This document shows, in pieces, positions 17,110 through 27,067 of a stretch of 64,000 nt of DNA (position 1 is its first letter; every line of letters begins with the position of its first letter). Location of the stretch: positions 682,001-746,000 of the forward strand of contig JAWKTN010000004.1 in NCBI GenBank assembly GCA_041399065.1, given 5' to 3'. This stretch comes from JAGQPD01 sp020426865 (GTDB lineage: Bacteria; Planctomycetota; Planctomycetia; Pirellulales; Pirellulaceae). Below the pieces are notes generated by a model. It searched no databases. It saw only the letters and a program-made list of their open reading frames with translations, and was not told the DNA's origin. Position numbers and translations under genes: made by a program.

Positions 17110-18240
17110 ATGTCTGAGCAATTGCGTTGTCTATTGGTATATGGAACGCGGCCGGAGGCCATTAAGATGGCCCCGGTGGTGCGTGAATGTCAGCGAAATG
17201 GCGATCGCATCGAGCCGATAATTTGTGTGACCGGCCAACATCGCGAGATGCTGGCGCAAGTCAACAATTACTTTGACATCGTTCCAGATGTTGACTTGGA
17301 CTTGATGCGTCCCAACCAGACGTTGGCCAGCCTCACCGCGGCCTGTGTCGAGGGGCTCGATCGGATCCTCGCCGAACGTCAACCGCACTGCATCGTGGTC
17401 CAGGGCGATACGACGACGGTAATGGCGGGCTCGTTGGCAGCGTTCTACCGTCGAGTCCCAGTGGTACATGTCGAGGCGGGGTTGCGGACTGGTGATTTAT
17501 TCGCGCCCTGGCCAGAAGAATTGAATCGGCGGATCACCACGCTCGTGACACAACTTCACTGTGCTCCCACGGAGCGATCGGCAGACAACTTGCGACGCGA
17601 AGGAGTCGATCCTGCTCGAATTCACGTGACCGGCAACACCGTCATTGACTCGTTGCTGTGGACGGTCCAGCGGGAGCGGTCCGCCGAAGCTCCATGGCGC
17701 GACAAATACACACGATTGGGGGACAGCCCCATGGTATTGATCACTGGGCATCGACGCGAGAACTTCGGCGGCGGATTTGAGAATATCTGTCGCGCCATTC
17801 GGCAGCTTGCCGACCAGTTTCCCGATGTGCATTTTGTCTATCCGGTCCATTTGAATCCGAACGTCCAACAACCTGTGCATGCGACGCTGGGAGGCTTGAA
17901 GAATGTCCATCTTGTGCCGCCAGTCCCGTATCCCGAATTTGTCTGGCTGATGGACCGCAGTACGATGATTTTGAGCGATTCCGGGGGAGTTCAGGAAGAA
18001 GCGCCCTCGCTGAGGAAGCCGGTATTGGTCATGCGTGAAACAACCGAGCGACCGGAAGCGTTGGAGGCGGGGGCCGTCGAGCTGGTGGGGACGGACGAGG
18101 GGCGGATCGTCGATCGCGTTGCGGTCCTGTTGACCGACCCTGCGGAATATGCTCGACACCAAATCGCCAGCAATCCGTACGGTGACGGACATGCGGCTCA
18201 ACGGATTGTGGCCGCCATGTTGGCGTCGCAGTTTTCCTAA
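17110..18240 (+). CDS. wecB: UDP-N-acetylglucosamine 2-epimerase
   Basis: A 376-residue non-hydrolysing epimerase converting UDP-GlcNAc to UDP-ManNAc in the cytoplasm. Recognisable are YGTRPEAIKMAPVV at the start, VTGQHREML, VVQGDTTTVMAGSLAAFY, VHVEAGLRTGD, PEELNRR, ITGHRRENFG, HLNPNV and the UDP-binding end LSDSGGVQEEAPSLRKPVLVMRETTERPE. Length is typical. It is followed after 33 bp by the dehydrogenase that uses its product, so the pair makes UDP-ManNAcA for the polysaccharide. Confidence 0.96.
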   Translation: MSEQLRCLLVYGTRPEAIKMAPVVRECQRNGDRIEPIICVTGQHREMLAQVNNYFDIVPDVDLDLMRPNQTLASLTAACVEGLDRILAERQPHCIVVQGDTTTVMAGSLAAFYRRVPVVHVEAGLRTGDLFAPWPEELNRRITTLVTQLHCAPTERSADNLRREGVDPARIHVTGNTVIDSLLWTVQRERSAEAPWRDKYTRLGDSPMVLITGHRRENFGGGFENICRAIRQLADQFPDVHFVYPVHLNPNVQQPVHATLGGLKNVHLVPPVPYPEFVWLMDRSTMILSDSGGVQEEAPSLRKPVLVMRETTERPEALEAGAVELVGTDEGRIVDRVAVLLTDPAEYARHQIASNPYGDGHAAQRIVAAMLASQFS

Positions 18241-18273
18241 CGGAACGATTCAAAACGAAAAGGTACGATAGCC

Positions 18274-19533
18274 ATGAATGCCCAGTGGGACGCAAGTCAA
18301 CGATATGTCCCCAATGAGACAAAGGTAACAGTATTGGGGCTAGGCTATATCGGATTGCCAACGGCCAGTGTCCTGGCGACCAAAGGGTACCAGGTGTTTG
18401 GTGTCGACGTCCGTGCCGATGTGGTGCAGACGATCAACGATGGTCGCATCCACATTGAGGAACCAGATCTCGACGTACTGGTGCGATCGGCGGTCAACAG
18501 CGGAAATCTGCGGGCGGGATTGGAACCTCAACCGGCCGATGTCTTTATCATTTGCGTGCCAACGCCGATACGACCTGACCACTCCCCCGATTTGTCGTTC
18601 ATCGAACAGGCCTGCGCGACGTTGCGCCCGGTGATCGAACGCGGGAATCTCGTCATTCTCGAATCGACAAGCCCACCGCGAACGACGGAAGACCTGGTGG
18701 TAAAGCAGGCCATTCCCACCGAGATGACCGTGGGCCAAGACGTGTTTGTGGCACACTGCCCGGAACGCGTGCTCCCCGGCCGAATCCTGCTGGAAGTGGT
18801 GCAGAATGATCGTGTGGTTGGCGGTATCACCAACGCCTGCGCCACCAGGGCCAAGCGGTTCTACGAGTCCTTCGTCAACGGTGCGGTGCTCGCCACCACC
18901 GCACTTACTGCCGAAGTGACCAAACTGGTGGAGAACTCCTATCGTGACGTGAACATCGCCTTTGCCAACGAATTGTCGATGCTGGCTCACCGTCTGGATA
19001 TCGACGTCTGGGAAGTCATCCAACTCGCCAATCGCCATCCCCGTGTCAATATCCTCTCGCCAGGCCCGGGGGTCGGGGGCCATTGCATTTCGGTCGACCC
19101 GTGGTTTCTCGTGCACGCCGACCCGCAAGGGACGCCGTTGATTCGAACGGCGCGCGAAGTGAACGACTCCAAACCCCATCATGTGGTGCGACGAGTGGCA
19201 AAAATTTCACAGCGATTTAATAAGCCATGTATCGGATGTCTCGGGTTGACTTATAAAGCGGATGTGGATGATTTGCGAGAGAGCCCGGCACTGGACATCG
19301 TGCGCGAATTGATCTCCGAGAATATCGGCGAGGTTGTCGCCTGCGATCCGCACGTCTCCACGGAACGCTTTACCGATTTCCCGCTTCATCCTCTGGAAGA
19401 GGTACTCGAACGGGCCGATATCCTTGTCCTACTGACCGACCACCGAGCCTTCTGGGATGTCCCACGCCGAGTACTGGAAGAGAAAATTGTCGTGGACACT
19501 CGGGGGACCTGGCGGCAGAACCGGCAGGTTTGA
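18274..19533 (+). CDS. wecC: UDP-N-acetyl-D-mannosamine dehydrogenase
   Basis: A 419-residue UDP-sugar dehydrogenase that oxidises UDP-ManNAc to UDP-ManNAcA with two NAD+. The NAD-binding motif is VLGLGYIGLPTASVLA. Other family marks are FIICVPTPI, ESTSPPRTTEDLV, CPERVLPGRIL, LTAEVTKLVENSYRDVNIAFANEL and the catalytic cysteine in GVGGHCISVDPWFLV. The C-terminal UDP-binding domain includes LGLTYKADVDDLRESPALDIV and ILVLLTDHRAF. It pairs with the adjacent WecB. Confidence 0.95.
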   Translation: MNAQWDASQRYVPNETKVTVLGLGYIGLPTASVLATKGYQVFGVDVRADVVQTINDGRIHIEEPDLDVLVRSAVNSGNLRAGLEPQPADVFIICVPTPIRPDHSPDLSFIEQACATLRPVIERGNLVILESTSPPRTTEDLVVKQAIPTEMTVGQDVFVAHCPERVLPGRILLEVVQNDRVVGGITNACATRAKRFYESFVNGAVLATTALTAEVTKLVENSYRDVNIAFANELSMLAHRLDIDVWEVIQLANRHPRVNILSPGPGVGGHCISVDPWFLVHADPQGTPLIRTAREVNDSKPHHVVRRVAKISQRFNKPCIGCLGLTYKADVDDLRESPALDIVRELISENIGEVVACDPHVSTERFTDFPLHPLEEVLERADILVLLTDHRAFWDVPRRVLEEKIVVDTRGTWRQNRQV

Positions 19534-19668
19534 CCGCCCACCCGGCGAATTTCCACCGTTTTTGCTCGACCTGCCCGGATTTACTCGACAGCCCGCCTCG
19601 TTTTTGCAATAATCAGATTACCGTTGGAACAGGGGCTTATCGACGCTTTTCCTTTGAGGCAAATCGCA

Positions 19669-20658
19669 ATGAAACGCAAACGTAACAGTGCATTCACGTT
19701 GGTCGAATTGCTGGTCGTGATCACGATCATCGGCATGTTGGCGGCGATCGCTCTCCCTGCCATCAACGGTGCCCGTGAATCCGCTCGTAAACTTGAGTGT
19801 TCCAACAACCAAAATCAAATCGCCAAAGCGGTGTTGGCGTATTCGACGGAGAAGTCACAGTTTCCGGCCCGAGTTGGTCTGTTCCCCGGCCAGCAGTTGT
19901 CGCAATTCAATCCCAGTTCACCGTCGGCCAATGATGTTTGGATGTCGTGGGCGGTGCGAATTCTGCCCAATATCGATCGGCAAGATCTCTACGACGCGCT
20001 CCAGTCAGCATACAGTGGCGGGGCTGCCAACTACGCGACCGTCGCCGAGCAGCAATACTTGGAAATATATACCTGCCCGAGCGATCCTCCTGCCAATCGT
20101 AATGCCGCCTTGCGAGTGGTAGTGAATTCGGGAATGGACGACATCAACTACAATCCGATCAATCCCAAGGCGGCGCCCGATGATGCCTCCACAGGTGTTT
20201 TCCACGATCAACGTGGACGCAACAAGCCCAAGGTCGACCAAACCTATCTTGCTCAAAACGACGGGAGTGCGACGACGTTGATGCTGGCGGAAATCACGGT
20301 ACCGGCCGGTTCGACAGCCGACCACAAGTTCTACGATTTCGCGACAGAGACGAACACCGGTTTCATCTGGACAGCCAACGAGGCGAATTCCAACCAGCCA
20401 CCAATCGGCAAGATTGCCACGGCACCGGGCAGCCGACATCGAAATGGTGTGAATGTGGCCTTCTGCGATGGCCACACGCAATTCTTGCGGAGCGACATTG
20501 ACTACTTGGTCTACTGGCACTTGATGACGTCCAACGGAAAACTGAGCAACGTGCCACCTCAGGTATCGCCCTTGGCACAATGGCTGCAGTTCCGCGGGCA
20601 ATCGCTACCGGCGCCGTATTCCAGCACCGTATTAAGCGATTCAATGTACAAGCAATAA
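19669..20658 (+). CDS. DUF1559 pseudopilin-like protein
   Basis: About 329 residues with a type IV prepilin-like N-terminus: short basic leader, then AFTLVELLVVITIIGMLAAIALPA, whose conserved glutamate is at position 5 after the expected processing site. The following INGARESARKLECSNNQNQIAKAV and the C-terminal GSRHRNGVNVAFCDGHTQFLRSDID are diagnostic for the planctomycete DUF1559 family. These families are strongly expanded in planctomycetes and probably form surface fibres, pores or secretion-linked structures. I start at the ATG at 19669; an upstream TTG at 19624 is open. It is followed by the J-domain-like protein and may be only a positional neighbour in the polysaccharide cluster. Confidence 0.93.
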   Translation: MKRKRNSAFTLVELLVVITIIGMLAAIALPAINGARESARKLECSNNQNQIAKAVLAYSTEKSQFPARVGLFPGQQLSQFNPSSPSANDVWMSWAVRILPNIDRQDLYDALQSAYSGGAANYATVAEQQYLEIYTCPSDPPANRNAALRVVVNSGMDDINYNPINPKAAPDDASTGVFHDQRGRNKPKVDQTYLAQNDGSATTLMLAEITVPAGSTADHKFYDFATETNTGFIWTANEANSNQPPIGKIATAPGSRHRNGVNVAFCDGHTQFLRSDIDYLVYWHLMTSNGKLSNVPPQVSPLAQWLQFRGQSLPAPYSSTVLSDSMYKQ

Positions 20659-20709
20659 AATTGGTAACCGAGGGCCCACCCGGCCCGTGGGAAGTAAGCT
20701 ACGCCGAAG

Positions 20710-23349
20710 ATGAGCCACCATGTTGGATCGTTTGATCCCTATCATCAGTGGTTGGGCATTCGCGACTCGCAGCGTCCTCCGAACCATTATCGTTTGCTCG
20801 GCCTTGAGCCGTTTGAAAACGATGCGGATGTAATCAGCACCGCTGCCGATCGACAGATGGCACACGTTCGGACGTACCAGAACGGCGAGCACGGGGAACT
20901 TTCTCAGCGATTGCTTAATGAGCTTTCGGCGGCTCGAATCTGCCTGCTCGCACCCGAAAAAAAGAAAGCTTACGACGAGCAGCTGCAAGTTGAGCTAAAG
21001 AAGGAAGCGCCGGGTACGGCCGTGCTGGTTGTTCCGCGGAACCCTGCTCGCACACCGGCACCGGTGTCAATTGTGGTACCTCGTCCGGTGACTTCGCCCT
21101 CCCATCGAGCTCATCGATCTCGAGGACTTGCGTGGTGGTCCATGGGCGGTGCTGTGGCACTTTCTTTACTGGTGGCGCTGGCATTCTTGATACATCGCGG
21201 CGGAATTGGCGGCCAGGTAGCCGACACCGATACGACGCTTACGGACGCTTCGGAGCGTCGGACCGCCGTTCCTGATGGGACGGTCGAGCCGATGTTGCCT
21301 GGGCCACCGACCGAATCGACGTTGCCAACCGTTGGCGAGTCGGACGTCCCCGTTCTTGGTGCTTCTGATTCATCCGTCAGTGCCAGCACGGATGCCAGTC
21401 GGGATAACGGAAATGCCGCAGTGCCTACCGGCATAGATGTCGGAAGCGTGAGAGGCGGCGAGCCAGCCACCCCGGTTTCGCTGGAAGGTGACCAGGACGG
21501 TGCCCCTCCTTGGCAAGTGGCGACAACGACCGTGACTCCACCGGATCCCAGAAGGGGGAATCCCCAGTTGATGGATTGCCGCGCGGCAATGTTTCGCCGT
21601 GACATCGACTCCGCATGGAAGGAACTGCAGCAAGCGGCGCCACTGATGACGAGTCGCTCCGATCGCGAAGACTGGAATGACACTTCAATGCTGATGACAC
21701 TGCTTGAGTCATTTTGGCGGTCGGTGGAAACCGGGTGGGACGGGATCAAGCCGCATCAATCGCTGAATTACGATGGCCAGATGGTCACGGTCGACAGCGT
21801 TACTCCCAACGGCCTGGCATTGCGTTCGGCGGCCGGGCAGTTGAAGGCGTTTTCCAAGGGACGGGCGGCGCTGGATGGCCGCTTGGCCGTCGCGCTGGCA
21901 CGTGCGGGACTGGCAAGCTCCGGGCCCGACGCCGATCGGATTGTGGGAGCGTATTATCTGGTCGATCGGGAGGGGGACCGGGCGATTGCGGAACAGTTAT
22001 GGAATTCGGCTCGTCAGCAAGGAGTAGCGACGGAATTGTTGCTAAACGCTTTCGTCGTGAAATTGAATGCATCGGCGGCACCAGTTTCTGGGAACGAGCC
22101 GGCGACCCCGGCACCCGCTTTGGAATCACTCTTGACTGACGATCAACTGGTAACCGACAAGGTCGCCGCGCCAAGCGCCGAGGAGCAGGCCGAGGCAAAG
22201 AAGTTGCTTGTGGAAACGTATGGCGCCAGTCTAGAAGCCAAGGACGATGCGCGTCGCGTGGAAGTCGCCAAGAAGCTTCTCGCCGATTCCGTCGAGACCC
22301 GCGACAATCGCGCCGCGCAGTACGTGATGCTGAACACCGCGTACGATATGGCATCGTCTGTCGATGCGACGCCCTTGATGCTCGAGATCCTTGATGAAGC
22401 TGGCAAGCAATTCGACGTCAATGTCGCGGATCAATTGCGAGAGGCATTGACCAAGCTTTCGAGGCGGGTCAATTCGGCGCTGATTGCCGAAGACGCGCAG
22501 TTGACGTGCAATAAGATGGTAGCTCGAATGGTCGATCAGGATGACTTCAAGGCAGCGGCTCAGTTCACCGCCTTGGGAGTCGCATTTTCCCGAAAATCTC
22601 GCGATCCGGGGCGATTGGATTTCGCCACGCAACAGCAAGATCATATCAAGGCGATGGGGAAAGAATATCAGAAGGTAACAGACGAAATTCAGCGAAAGAA
22701 GTTGGAGCGCACGTCGGCTGACGCGAAGGCTCTTATGGGGCGCTATTATTGCCTGATTAAGGGCGACTTTGTCAAAGGACTGCCGATGTTATCGCAAAGC
22801 AGCGACGAGGCAATGCGGAGTCTTGCGGAATTGGATTTAAGTAAGCCGGGTGATCCCGTAAAAATGGTGGAACTAGGCGACCAATGGTGGCAAACAGCGG
22901 AAGGGCAACCATCGAGCTATCGGATTCATTCATTGACGCGTGCCGGTTATTGGTATCAGGCGTGCAAAGATCGTGTGACCGGGTTGACGTTGACTCGTGT
23001 GCTGCAACGGCTGAAGGAAATTACCGATGCCAGCCAAGACCCGCAGATCAGTACGGAATATCTGGCTCATCGAATGATGGCCTATCACTGGCAGATCAAG
23101 TGGAAAGACGGGCGCACCTGGGATGACATCACGTTCGATCCGAACGGGCGATGGAATTGTGTAAGCATTGGAAACAACGTACGAGCATACGGGCCGTGGC
23201 GTTTTGAAGCGGGGCGCATCATCGCCAAGCACCAATACCATCCCAAATATGAAGCCATCTTTCCTCAGAATGGCACAATCATCATTCACCATTACAATCA
23301 AGACAAACTTGAACGGATCGGGACGATCGTGCCGATGGGCGAGCGGTAG
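20710..23349 (+). CDS. Large membrane protein with J-domain-like N-terminus
   Basis: An 879-residue protein. Residues about 10-95 (YHQWLGIRDSQRPPNHYRLLGLEPFENDADVI, LLNELSAARICLLAPEKKKAYDEQL) resemble a J-domain-like module often found with planctomycete kinases and scaffold proteins. The HPD motif is absent, so DnaK activation is unlikely. One transmembrane helix (about 141-162) separates this cytoplasmic module from a Thr/Ser/Pro-rich linker (165-285). A long helical region (290-760) and a C-terminal beta-rich domain (about 775-879, with WQIKWKDGRTWDDITFDPNGRWNC) follow. The function is unknown; a membrane scaffold is my inference. Confidence 0.8.
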   Translation: MSHHVGSFDPYHQWLGIRDSQRPPNHYRLLGLEPFENDADVISTAADRQMAHVRTYQNGEHGELSQRLLNELSAARICLLAPEKKKAYDEQLQVELKKEAPGTAVLVVPRNPARTPAPVSIVVPRPVTSPSHRAHRSRGLAWWSMGGAVALSLLVALAFLIHRGGIGGQVADTDTTLTDASERRTAVPDGTVEPMLPGPPTESTLPTVGESDVPVLGASDSSVSASTDASRDNGNAAVPTGIDVGSVRGGEPATPVSLEGDQDGAPPWQVATTTVTPPDPRRGNPQLMDCRAAMFRRDIDSAWKELQQAAPLMTSRSDREDWNDTSMLMTLLESFWRSVETGWDGIKPHQSLNYDGQMVTVDSVTPNGLALRSAAGQLKAFSKGRAALDGRLAVALARAGLASSGPDADRIVGAYYLVDREGDRAIAEQLWNSARQQGVATELLLNAFVVKLNASAAPVSGNEPATPAPALESLLTDDQLVTDKVAAPSAEEQAEAKKLLVETYGASLEAKDDARRVEVAKKLLADSVETRDNRAAQYVMLNTAYDMASSVDATPLMLEILDEAGKQFDVNVADQLREALTKLSRRVNSALIAEDAQLTCNKMVARMVDQDDFKAAAQFTALGVAFSRKSRDPGRLDFATQQQDHIKAMGKEYQKVTDEIQRKKLERTSADAKALMGRYYCLIKGDFVKGLPMLSQSSDEAMRSLAELDLSKPGDPVKMVELGDQWWQTAEGQPSSYRIHSLTRAGYWYQACKDRVTGLTLTRVLQRLKEITDASQDPQISTEYLAHRMMAYHWQIKWKDGRTWDDITFDPNGRWNCVSIGNNVRAYGPWRFEAGRIIAKHQYHPKYEAIFPQNGTIIIHHYNQDKLERIGTIVPMGER

Positions 23350-23570
23350 GGCTGGATTCGTATTCCGGGTTTGGATCGGATCGGCGGGTTGTAACGAGAA
23401 AAACGTCGCCGGTCGCTATTGTAGGTGTAATGTACACTCTAATGGTACGCAGCCGACTGACTGTGGCAGAACTACGCCATGGTTGCGTTGTGCTGCCGTC
23501 TGCTAACTGCATTGTTGGCGGGAGAAGTAAACAAGAGGCGAGCACGCCGCGGGTGGACGAGGAACTTGTT

Positions 23571-24341
23571 GTGACTGGTTTGAAGGTATCGATCATCACG
23601 ATCTGCTACAATTCTGCTGCGACGATCCGTGAGTCGATCGAGAGTGTACTGGCACAGGATTACACGAACATCGAGTACATTATCGTTGACGGTCAATCCA
23701 CGGATGCGACTTGTGATATTGTGCGTTCGTATGGGGATGCCATTAACGTCTTCAAGTCCGAGTCGGACACGGGAATCTACAACGCGATGAACAAGGGAAT
23801 CGCATTGGCGACGGGGGACGTTGTCGCGTTTCTCAATAGTGACGACGTATATCGTGACTGCACGGTTGTAGGTCGAATGGCCGACCTAATGCAGCGCGAC
23901 CACCTCGACGCGGCCTACGGCGATATTTACTATGTCGACCGGGCCAATATACAACGTGTGATTCGCTATTGGCGTACGGGGGAGTTCGGCGAAGGTGCGA
24001 TCGGTCGGGGATGGATTCCACCTCATCCGTCATTCTTCTGTCGGCGGGACGTTTACATGCGTCTGGGGACTTACAACGAGGAGTTTCGCATTGCTGCGGA
24101 CTATGAATTGATGCTGCGGTACATCGCGGTACATCGCGTCCGTATCGGTTATTTACCTTACGTTGTTGTGAACATGCGGGTAGGCGGAGAATCGCATCGC
24201 TTGAAGGGATTCTTGAAGGGAAATCGCGAGATTCTTCGATCGTTTCAAACCAACAAACTGCCGTTGCCACGATTCTTCATTGTCCGACGGATGATGGCCA
24301 AGCTCAAACAGTTTCTTGTTCGAGAACGGGTCGGAACCTAA
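23571..24341 (+). CDS. Family 2 glycosyltransferase
   Basis: About 256 residues with a GT-A fold. The N-terminal nucleotide-binding part reads VSIITICYNSAATIRESIESVLAQDYTNIEYIIVDGQSTDAT. The metal-binding D-x-D region is FLNSDDVY, and the acceptor part has IPPHPSFFCRRDVYMRLGTYNEEFRIAADYELMLR, typical of the WcaA-like group. I use the GTG at 23571 because a GAGGA lies about eight bases upstream and it fits the family start; the frame is open to an ATG at 23430, but the extra 47 residues look non-coding. It is soluble or peripheral and would add one sugar to the lipid-linked repeat unit. Confidence 0.9.
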   Translation: MTGLKVSIITICYNSAATIRESIESVLAQDYTNIEYIIVDGQSTDATCDIVRSYGDAINVFKSESDTGIYNAMNKGIALATGDVVAFLNSDDVYRDCTVVGRMADLMQRDHLDAAYGDIYYVDRANIQRVIRYWRTGEFGEGAIGRGWIPPHPSFFCRRDVYMRLGTYNEEFRIAADYELMLRYIAVHRVRIGYLPYVVVNMRVGGESHRLKGFLKGNREILRSFQTNKLPLPRFFIVRRMMAKLKQFLVRERVGT

Positions 24342-24362
24342 GGCTACGGGGGAACTTCGGCC

Positions 24363-24977
24363 ATGGTTTTGCCGGCACTGAAATCGCTGCTTAAGTCAAA
24401 CCGCCAGTTGCTGTATTTCTTGCGCGCGTGGCGCCGTTGGTGGCTATTGACCTTCAAGTATCGATTCAAGTCGGTGGGGGAGAACTTTACGTTCACGCGC
24501 GGGATCCGCGTTGTCTTTCCTGATACGGTTGTGGGAAACGATGTCTTTATCGGGCACGATTGCTATTTGGGCGTGCAGAACTTACGAATTGGAAACTATG
24601 TTCAGTTGGCGCCGCAGGTCGCCATTACCGGTGGAGATCATCGCTTTGATATCGTTGGTACACCAGCGGTGCACACGGGGTTGGAGGCGCATTATAAGAT
24701 CAGGACGTATCAAAAGGGTGTAACGATTGGCGACGACGCGTGGATTGGCTACGGGGCCATTATCATGGACGGTGTAACGATCGGCGAAGGTGCGATCATT
24801 GGGGCCGGCAGCGTCGTGACTCGCGACGTTCCCCCCTATACGATTTGGGTAGGTGTACCGGCTCGCCAGCTGAGAAACCGGTTTCCATCGATCGAGGATG
24901 CTTGGGAGCACAGCCGCAAGATCGAGGGAAGTTTTTATCAGCAGCACTCTGCTGTTGATGCCGCCGAGTCAAAATGA
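24363..24977 (+). CDS. Hexapeptide-repeat acyltransferase (WcaF-like)
   Basis: A 204-residue left-handed beta-helix acyltransferase. Hexapeptide repeats begin at about residue 50: TVVGNDVFIGHDCYLGVQNL, IGNYVQLAPQVAITGGDHRFD, then after a loop GVTIGDDAWIGYGAIIMDGVTIGEGAIIGAGSVVT, ending with the characteristic PPYTIWVGVPARQLRNRF. The histidine in GGDHRFD is the probable catalytic base. Such enzymes acetylate sugar hydroxyls in colanic-acid-type polymers. It follows the glycosyltransferase by 21 bp and precedes the methyltransferase. Confidence 0.9.
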   Translation: MVLPALKSLLKSNRQLLYFLRAWRRWWLLTFKYRFKSVGENFTFTRGIRVVFPDTVVGNDVFIGHDCYLGVQNLRIGNYVQLAPQVAITGGDHRFDIVGTPAVHTGLEAHYKIRTYQKGVTIGDDAWIGYGAIIMDGVTIGEGAIIGAGSVVTRDVPPYTIWVGVPARQLRNRFPSIEDAWEHSRKIEGSFYQQHSAVDAAESK

Positions 24978-25086
24978 ACGCAAATGTACTATTTGGCCGA
25001 TGCAACTGGACGTGCGGCGAGTACGCCTTTATCATACCGGACGTTTGTCGGAAATATACTTGCCACGTGGCTTGAACGGAGTTGTT

Positions 25087-26040
25087 GTGTCCGAGGAAAA
25101 TCTGAAAATGTCGCGACCGGCCGGGGACGCCGATGACGGGGCCAAGTCGGCGAACCAGCGCAGTGCGCCCCGCTGTCCGGTTTGCGGCGAGACTCGTTAC
25201 ACTTATGTTTTTAGCGAACGGGGCCATCGTTTACTCAGTTGCCACGACTGCGAACTGTTATACATCGATCCATATCCTCAACAGGCGGACAATCAGCATC
25301 ATGTTGTATCAGAATATGACTATGATAGCCTGAAAATCCTCGATTGTGACCGGCATTACCAGGCTTCGATCATGGCGTATCGTAGCTATTGGCCGCGGTT
25401 AAGGGAGGAGATTCGGTCGGCCACGAGGATGCTGGATTTGGGATGTGGCACGGGGCACTTACTGGAACTGGCGTGTCAATTGCCTGGTCTACGCTGCGTT
25501 GGCATCGAGCTGAATCGCGAGCGAGCGGCCTATGCGCGCGGTAGGGCTCCGTGTGAAATCTTGGAGGTTCCCATTGAAGACTACGAGCCGGCCGAGCGTT
25601 TCGACGTGATCACATTGATGGACGTATTCGCCCACATTCCAAACGTCAATGATTTTTTTCGGGCCGTACGCCGTTTGCTGAAGCCGAACGGGAAGCTGAT
25701 TTTTAAGGTCGGAGAGATGAGTCGTTCGATACGCAAGGACGCGATGCACGATTGGCAGATACCGGACCATCTACAGTTTTTGGGAATGAAAACCATGGGG
25801 TGGTTGGCTGAAAAGCATGGCATGACGGTTGTGCGTCACGATCGAGTCCCCTATGCGGATGAGCTATTCGCTCCTGCGCTGTGGCGGCTTTCCGGACGAA
25901 GTACACTGCGTAACTTCCTGAAACGGTCCATCGTCGTCACTCCCTTCGCCTTGCCGTTGTTGGCGTCGCTGTACAGGCTTCGTCATGGGAACACCATTTT
26001 TTCATCGCTAATTGTGTTGACTCCCGCCGGAGATGCCTGA
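25087..26040 (+). CDS. SAM-dependent methyltransferase with N-terminal zinc-ribbon motif
   Basis: About 317 residues. The N-terminal part has two Cys pairs (CPVCGETRYTYVF and CHDCELLYIDPYP) likely to bind zinc. The catalytic domain carries motif I MLDLGCGTGHLLELA, acidic motif II (VGIELNRERAAYA), and motif III-like FDVITLMDVFAHIPNVNDFFRAVRRLLKPNGKLIF. This layout is common in methyltransferases that modify nucleotide sugars or glycan ends. I start at the GTG at 25087 with GGAG five bases upstream; the frame is open further back to 24898, overlapping the acyltransferase, which is unlikely. An ATG at 25108 is an alternative. Confidence 0.85.
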   Translation: MSEENLKMSRPAGDADDGAKSANQRSAPRCPVCGETRYTYVFSERGHRLLSCHDCELLYIDPYPQQADNQHHVVSEYDYDSLKILDCDRHYQASIMAYRSYWPRLREEIRSATRMLDLGCGTGHLLELACQLPGLRCVGIELNRERAAYARGRAPCEILEVPIEDYEPAERFDVITLMDVFAHIPNVNDFFRAVRRLLKPNGKLIFKVGEMSRSIRKDAMHDWQIPDHLQFLGMKTMGWLAEKHGMTVVRHDRVPYADELFAPALWRLSGRSTLRNFLKRSIVVTPFALPLLASLYRLRHGNTIFSSLIVLTPAGDA

Positions 26041-26110
26041 TTTATCAGCCGATGTGCTGCCTCGGTATTGAGCAGTCATGTGTGAGATTTTTGTTTGAAG
26101 GACAAAGACG

Positions 26111-27067
26111 ATGCCGGATGTAATGACTTCGCACGCCAAGATTTTTGTTTCCGGACATCGTGGGCTGGTCGGCTCGGCAGTCGTCAGACAACTCCAGCGA
26201 CAGGGCTTTACCAATGTCGTGACGGCGACGCGACAGGAATTGGACTTGCGCGATCCTCAGGCTGTCCGACAGTGGTTCAAGGACCACCGTCCGGAATTCG
26301 TAATCCACGTGGCGGGGAAGGTTGGTGGCATCAATGCCAACGCTACCGAACCAGCGGATTTCATCTACGACAACCTGATGATTCATGCCACGGTCTTGCG
26401 GGCCTCCTATGAATGTGACGTCCGTAAACTTTTATATCTAGGCAGCTCCTGCATCTACCCCCGCGACTGCCCGCAGCCGATTAAGGAAGAGTACTTGTTA
26501 ACGGGGCCACTTGAAGCCACTAATCGGGCGTACGCGGTGGCAAAGATCGCTGGTTTGGTCTCGTGCGAAGCCTATCGCACGCAATTCGGCTGCCGATTCA
26601 TTTCCGCCATGCCTACGAATCTGTATGGGCCCCATGACAATTTCGATCTCGTGTCGTCCCACGTCCTGCCGGCCCTGATTCGTAAATTCGATGATGCGCG
26701 CCGAGCCCAACAATCGACGGTAACGGTTTGGGGGACGGGCCAGCCACGCCGTGAATTCTTGTTCGTTGACGACTTGGCTGAGGCCTGCCTGTTCCTGATG
26801 CAAAACTACGAAGGCCCAGATACGATTAATGTTGGCACGGGAGAGGACGTCATGATCGCTGAGCTCGCCGATACGGTCCGGCAAATCGTTTATCCGGGAT
26901 CAGAGATCCGTTACGATCGCACAAAGCCGGACGGGACGCCCCGGAAGCTGCTCGACGTTTCCCGCCTCCACAAACTTGGGTGGGCCCACCGGACGCCACT
27001 GATGGAGGGGATCCGGATGACCTATCAATGGTTCTTGGAGCACGCCTCACAGCATCAGCGACGCTGA
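26111..27067 (+). CDS. fcl: GDP-L-fucose synthase
   Basis: A 318-residue epimerase/reductase making GDP-L-fucose from GDP-4-keto-6-deoxymannose with NADPH. It shows the Rossmann motif GHRGLVGSAVVRQL, AGKVGGINANATEPADFIYDNL, the S-C-I-Y-P segment, and the catalytic YAVAKIAG (Y-x3-K). MPTNLYGPHDNFDLVSSHVLPALIRKF and the final DGTPRKLLDVSRLHKLGW are diagnostic. No gmd (GDP-mannose dehydratase) lies in this window, so it must be supplied elsewhere. The 3' end overlaps the convergent gene at 27055 by 13 bp. Confidence 0.96.
   Translation: MPDVMTSHAKIFVSGHRGLVGSAVVRQLQRQGFTNVVTATRQELDLRDPQAVRQWFKDHRPEFVIHVAGKVGGINANATEPADFIYDNLMIHATVLRASYECDVRKLLYLGSSCIYPRDCPQPIKEEYLLTGPLEATNRAYAVAKIAGLVSCEAYRTQFGCRFISAMPTNLYGPHDNFDLVSSHVLPALIRKFDDARRAQQSTVTVWGTGQPRREFLFVDDLAEACLFLMQNYEGPDTINVGTGEDVMIAELADTVRQIVYPGSEIRYDRTKPDGTPRKLLDVSRLHKLGWAHRTPLMEGIRMTYQWFLEHASQHQRR

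Noticed and set aside
18340..19182. Minus-strand 280-codon frame in wecC
   Set aside because: Shadow of wecC; His/Arg-rich with no family features.
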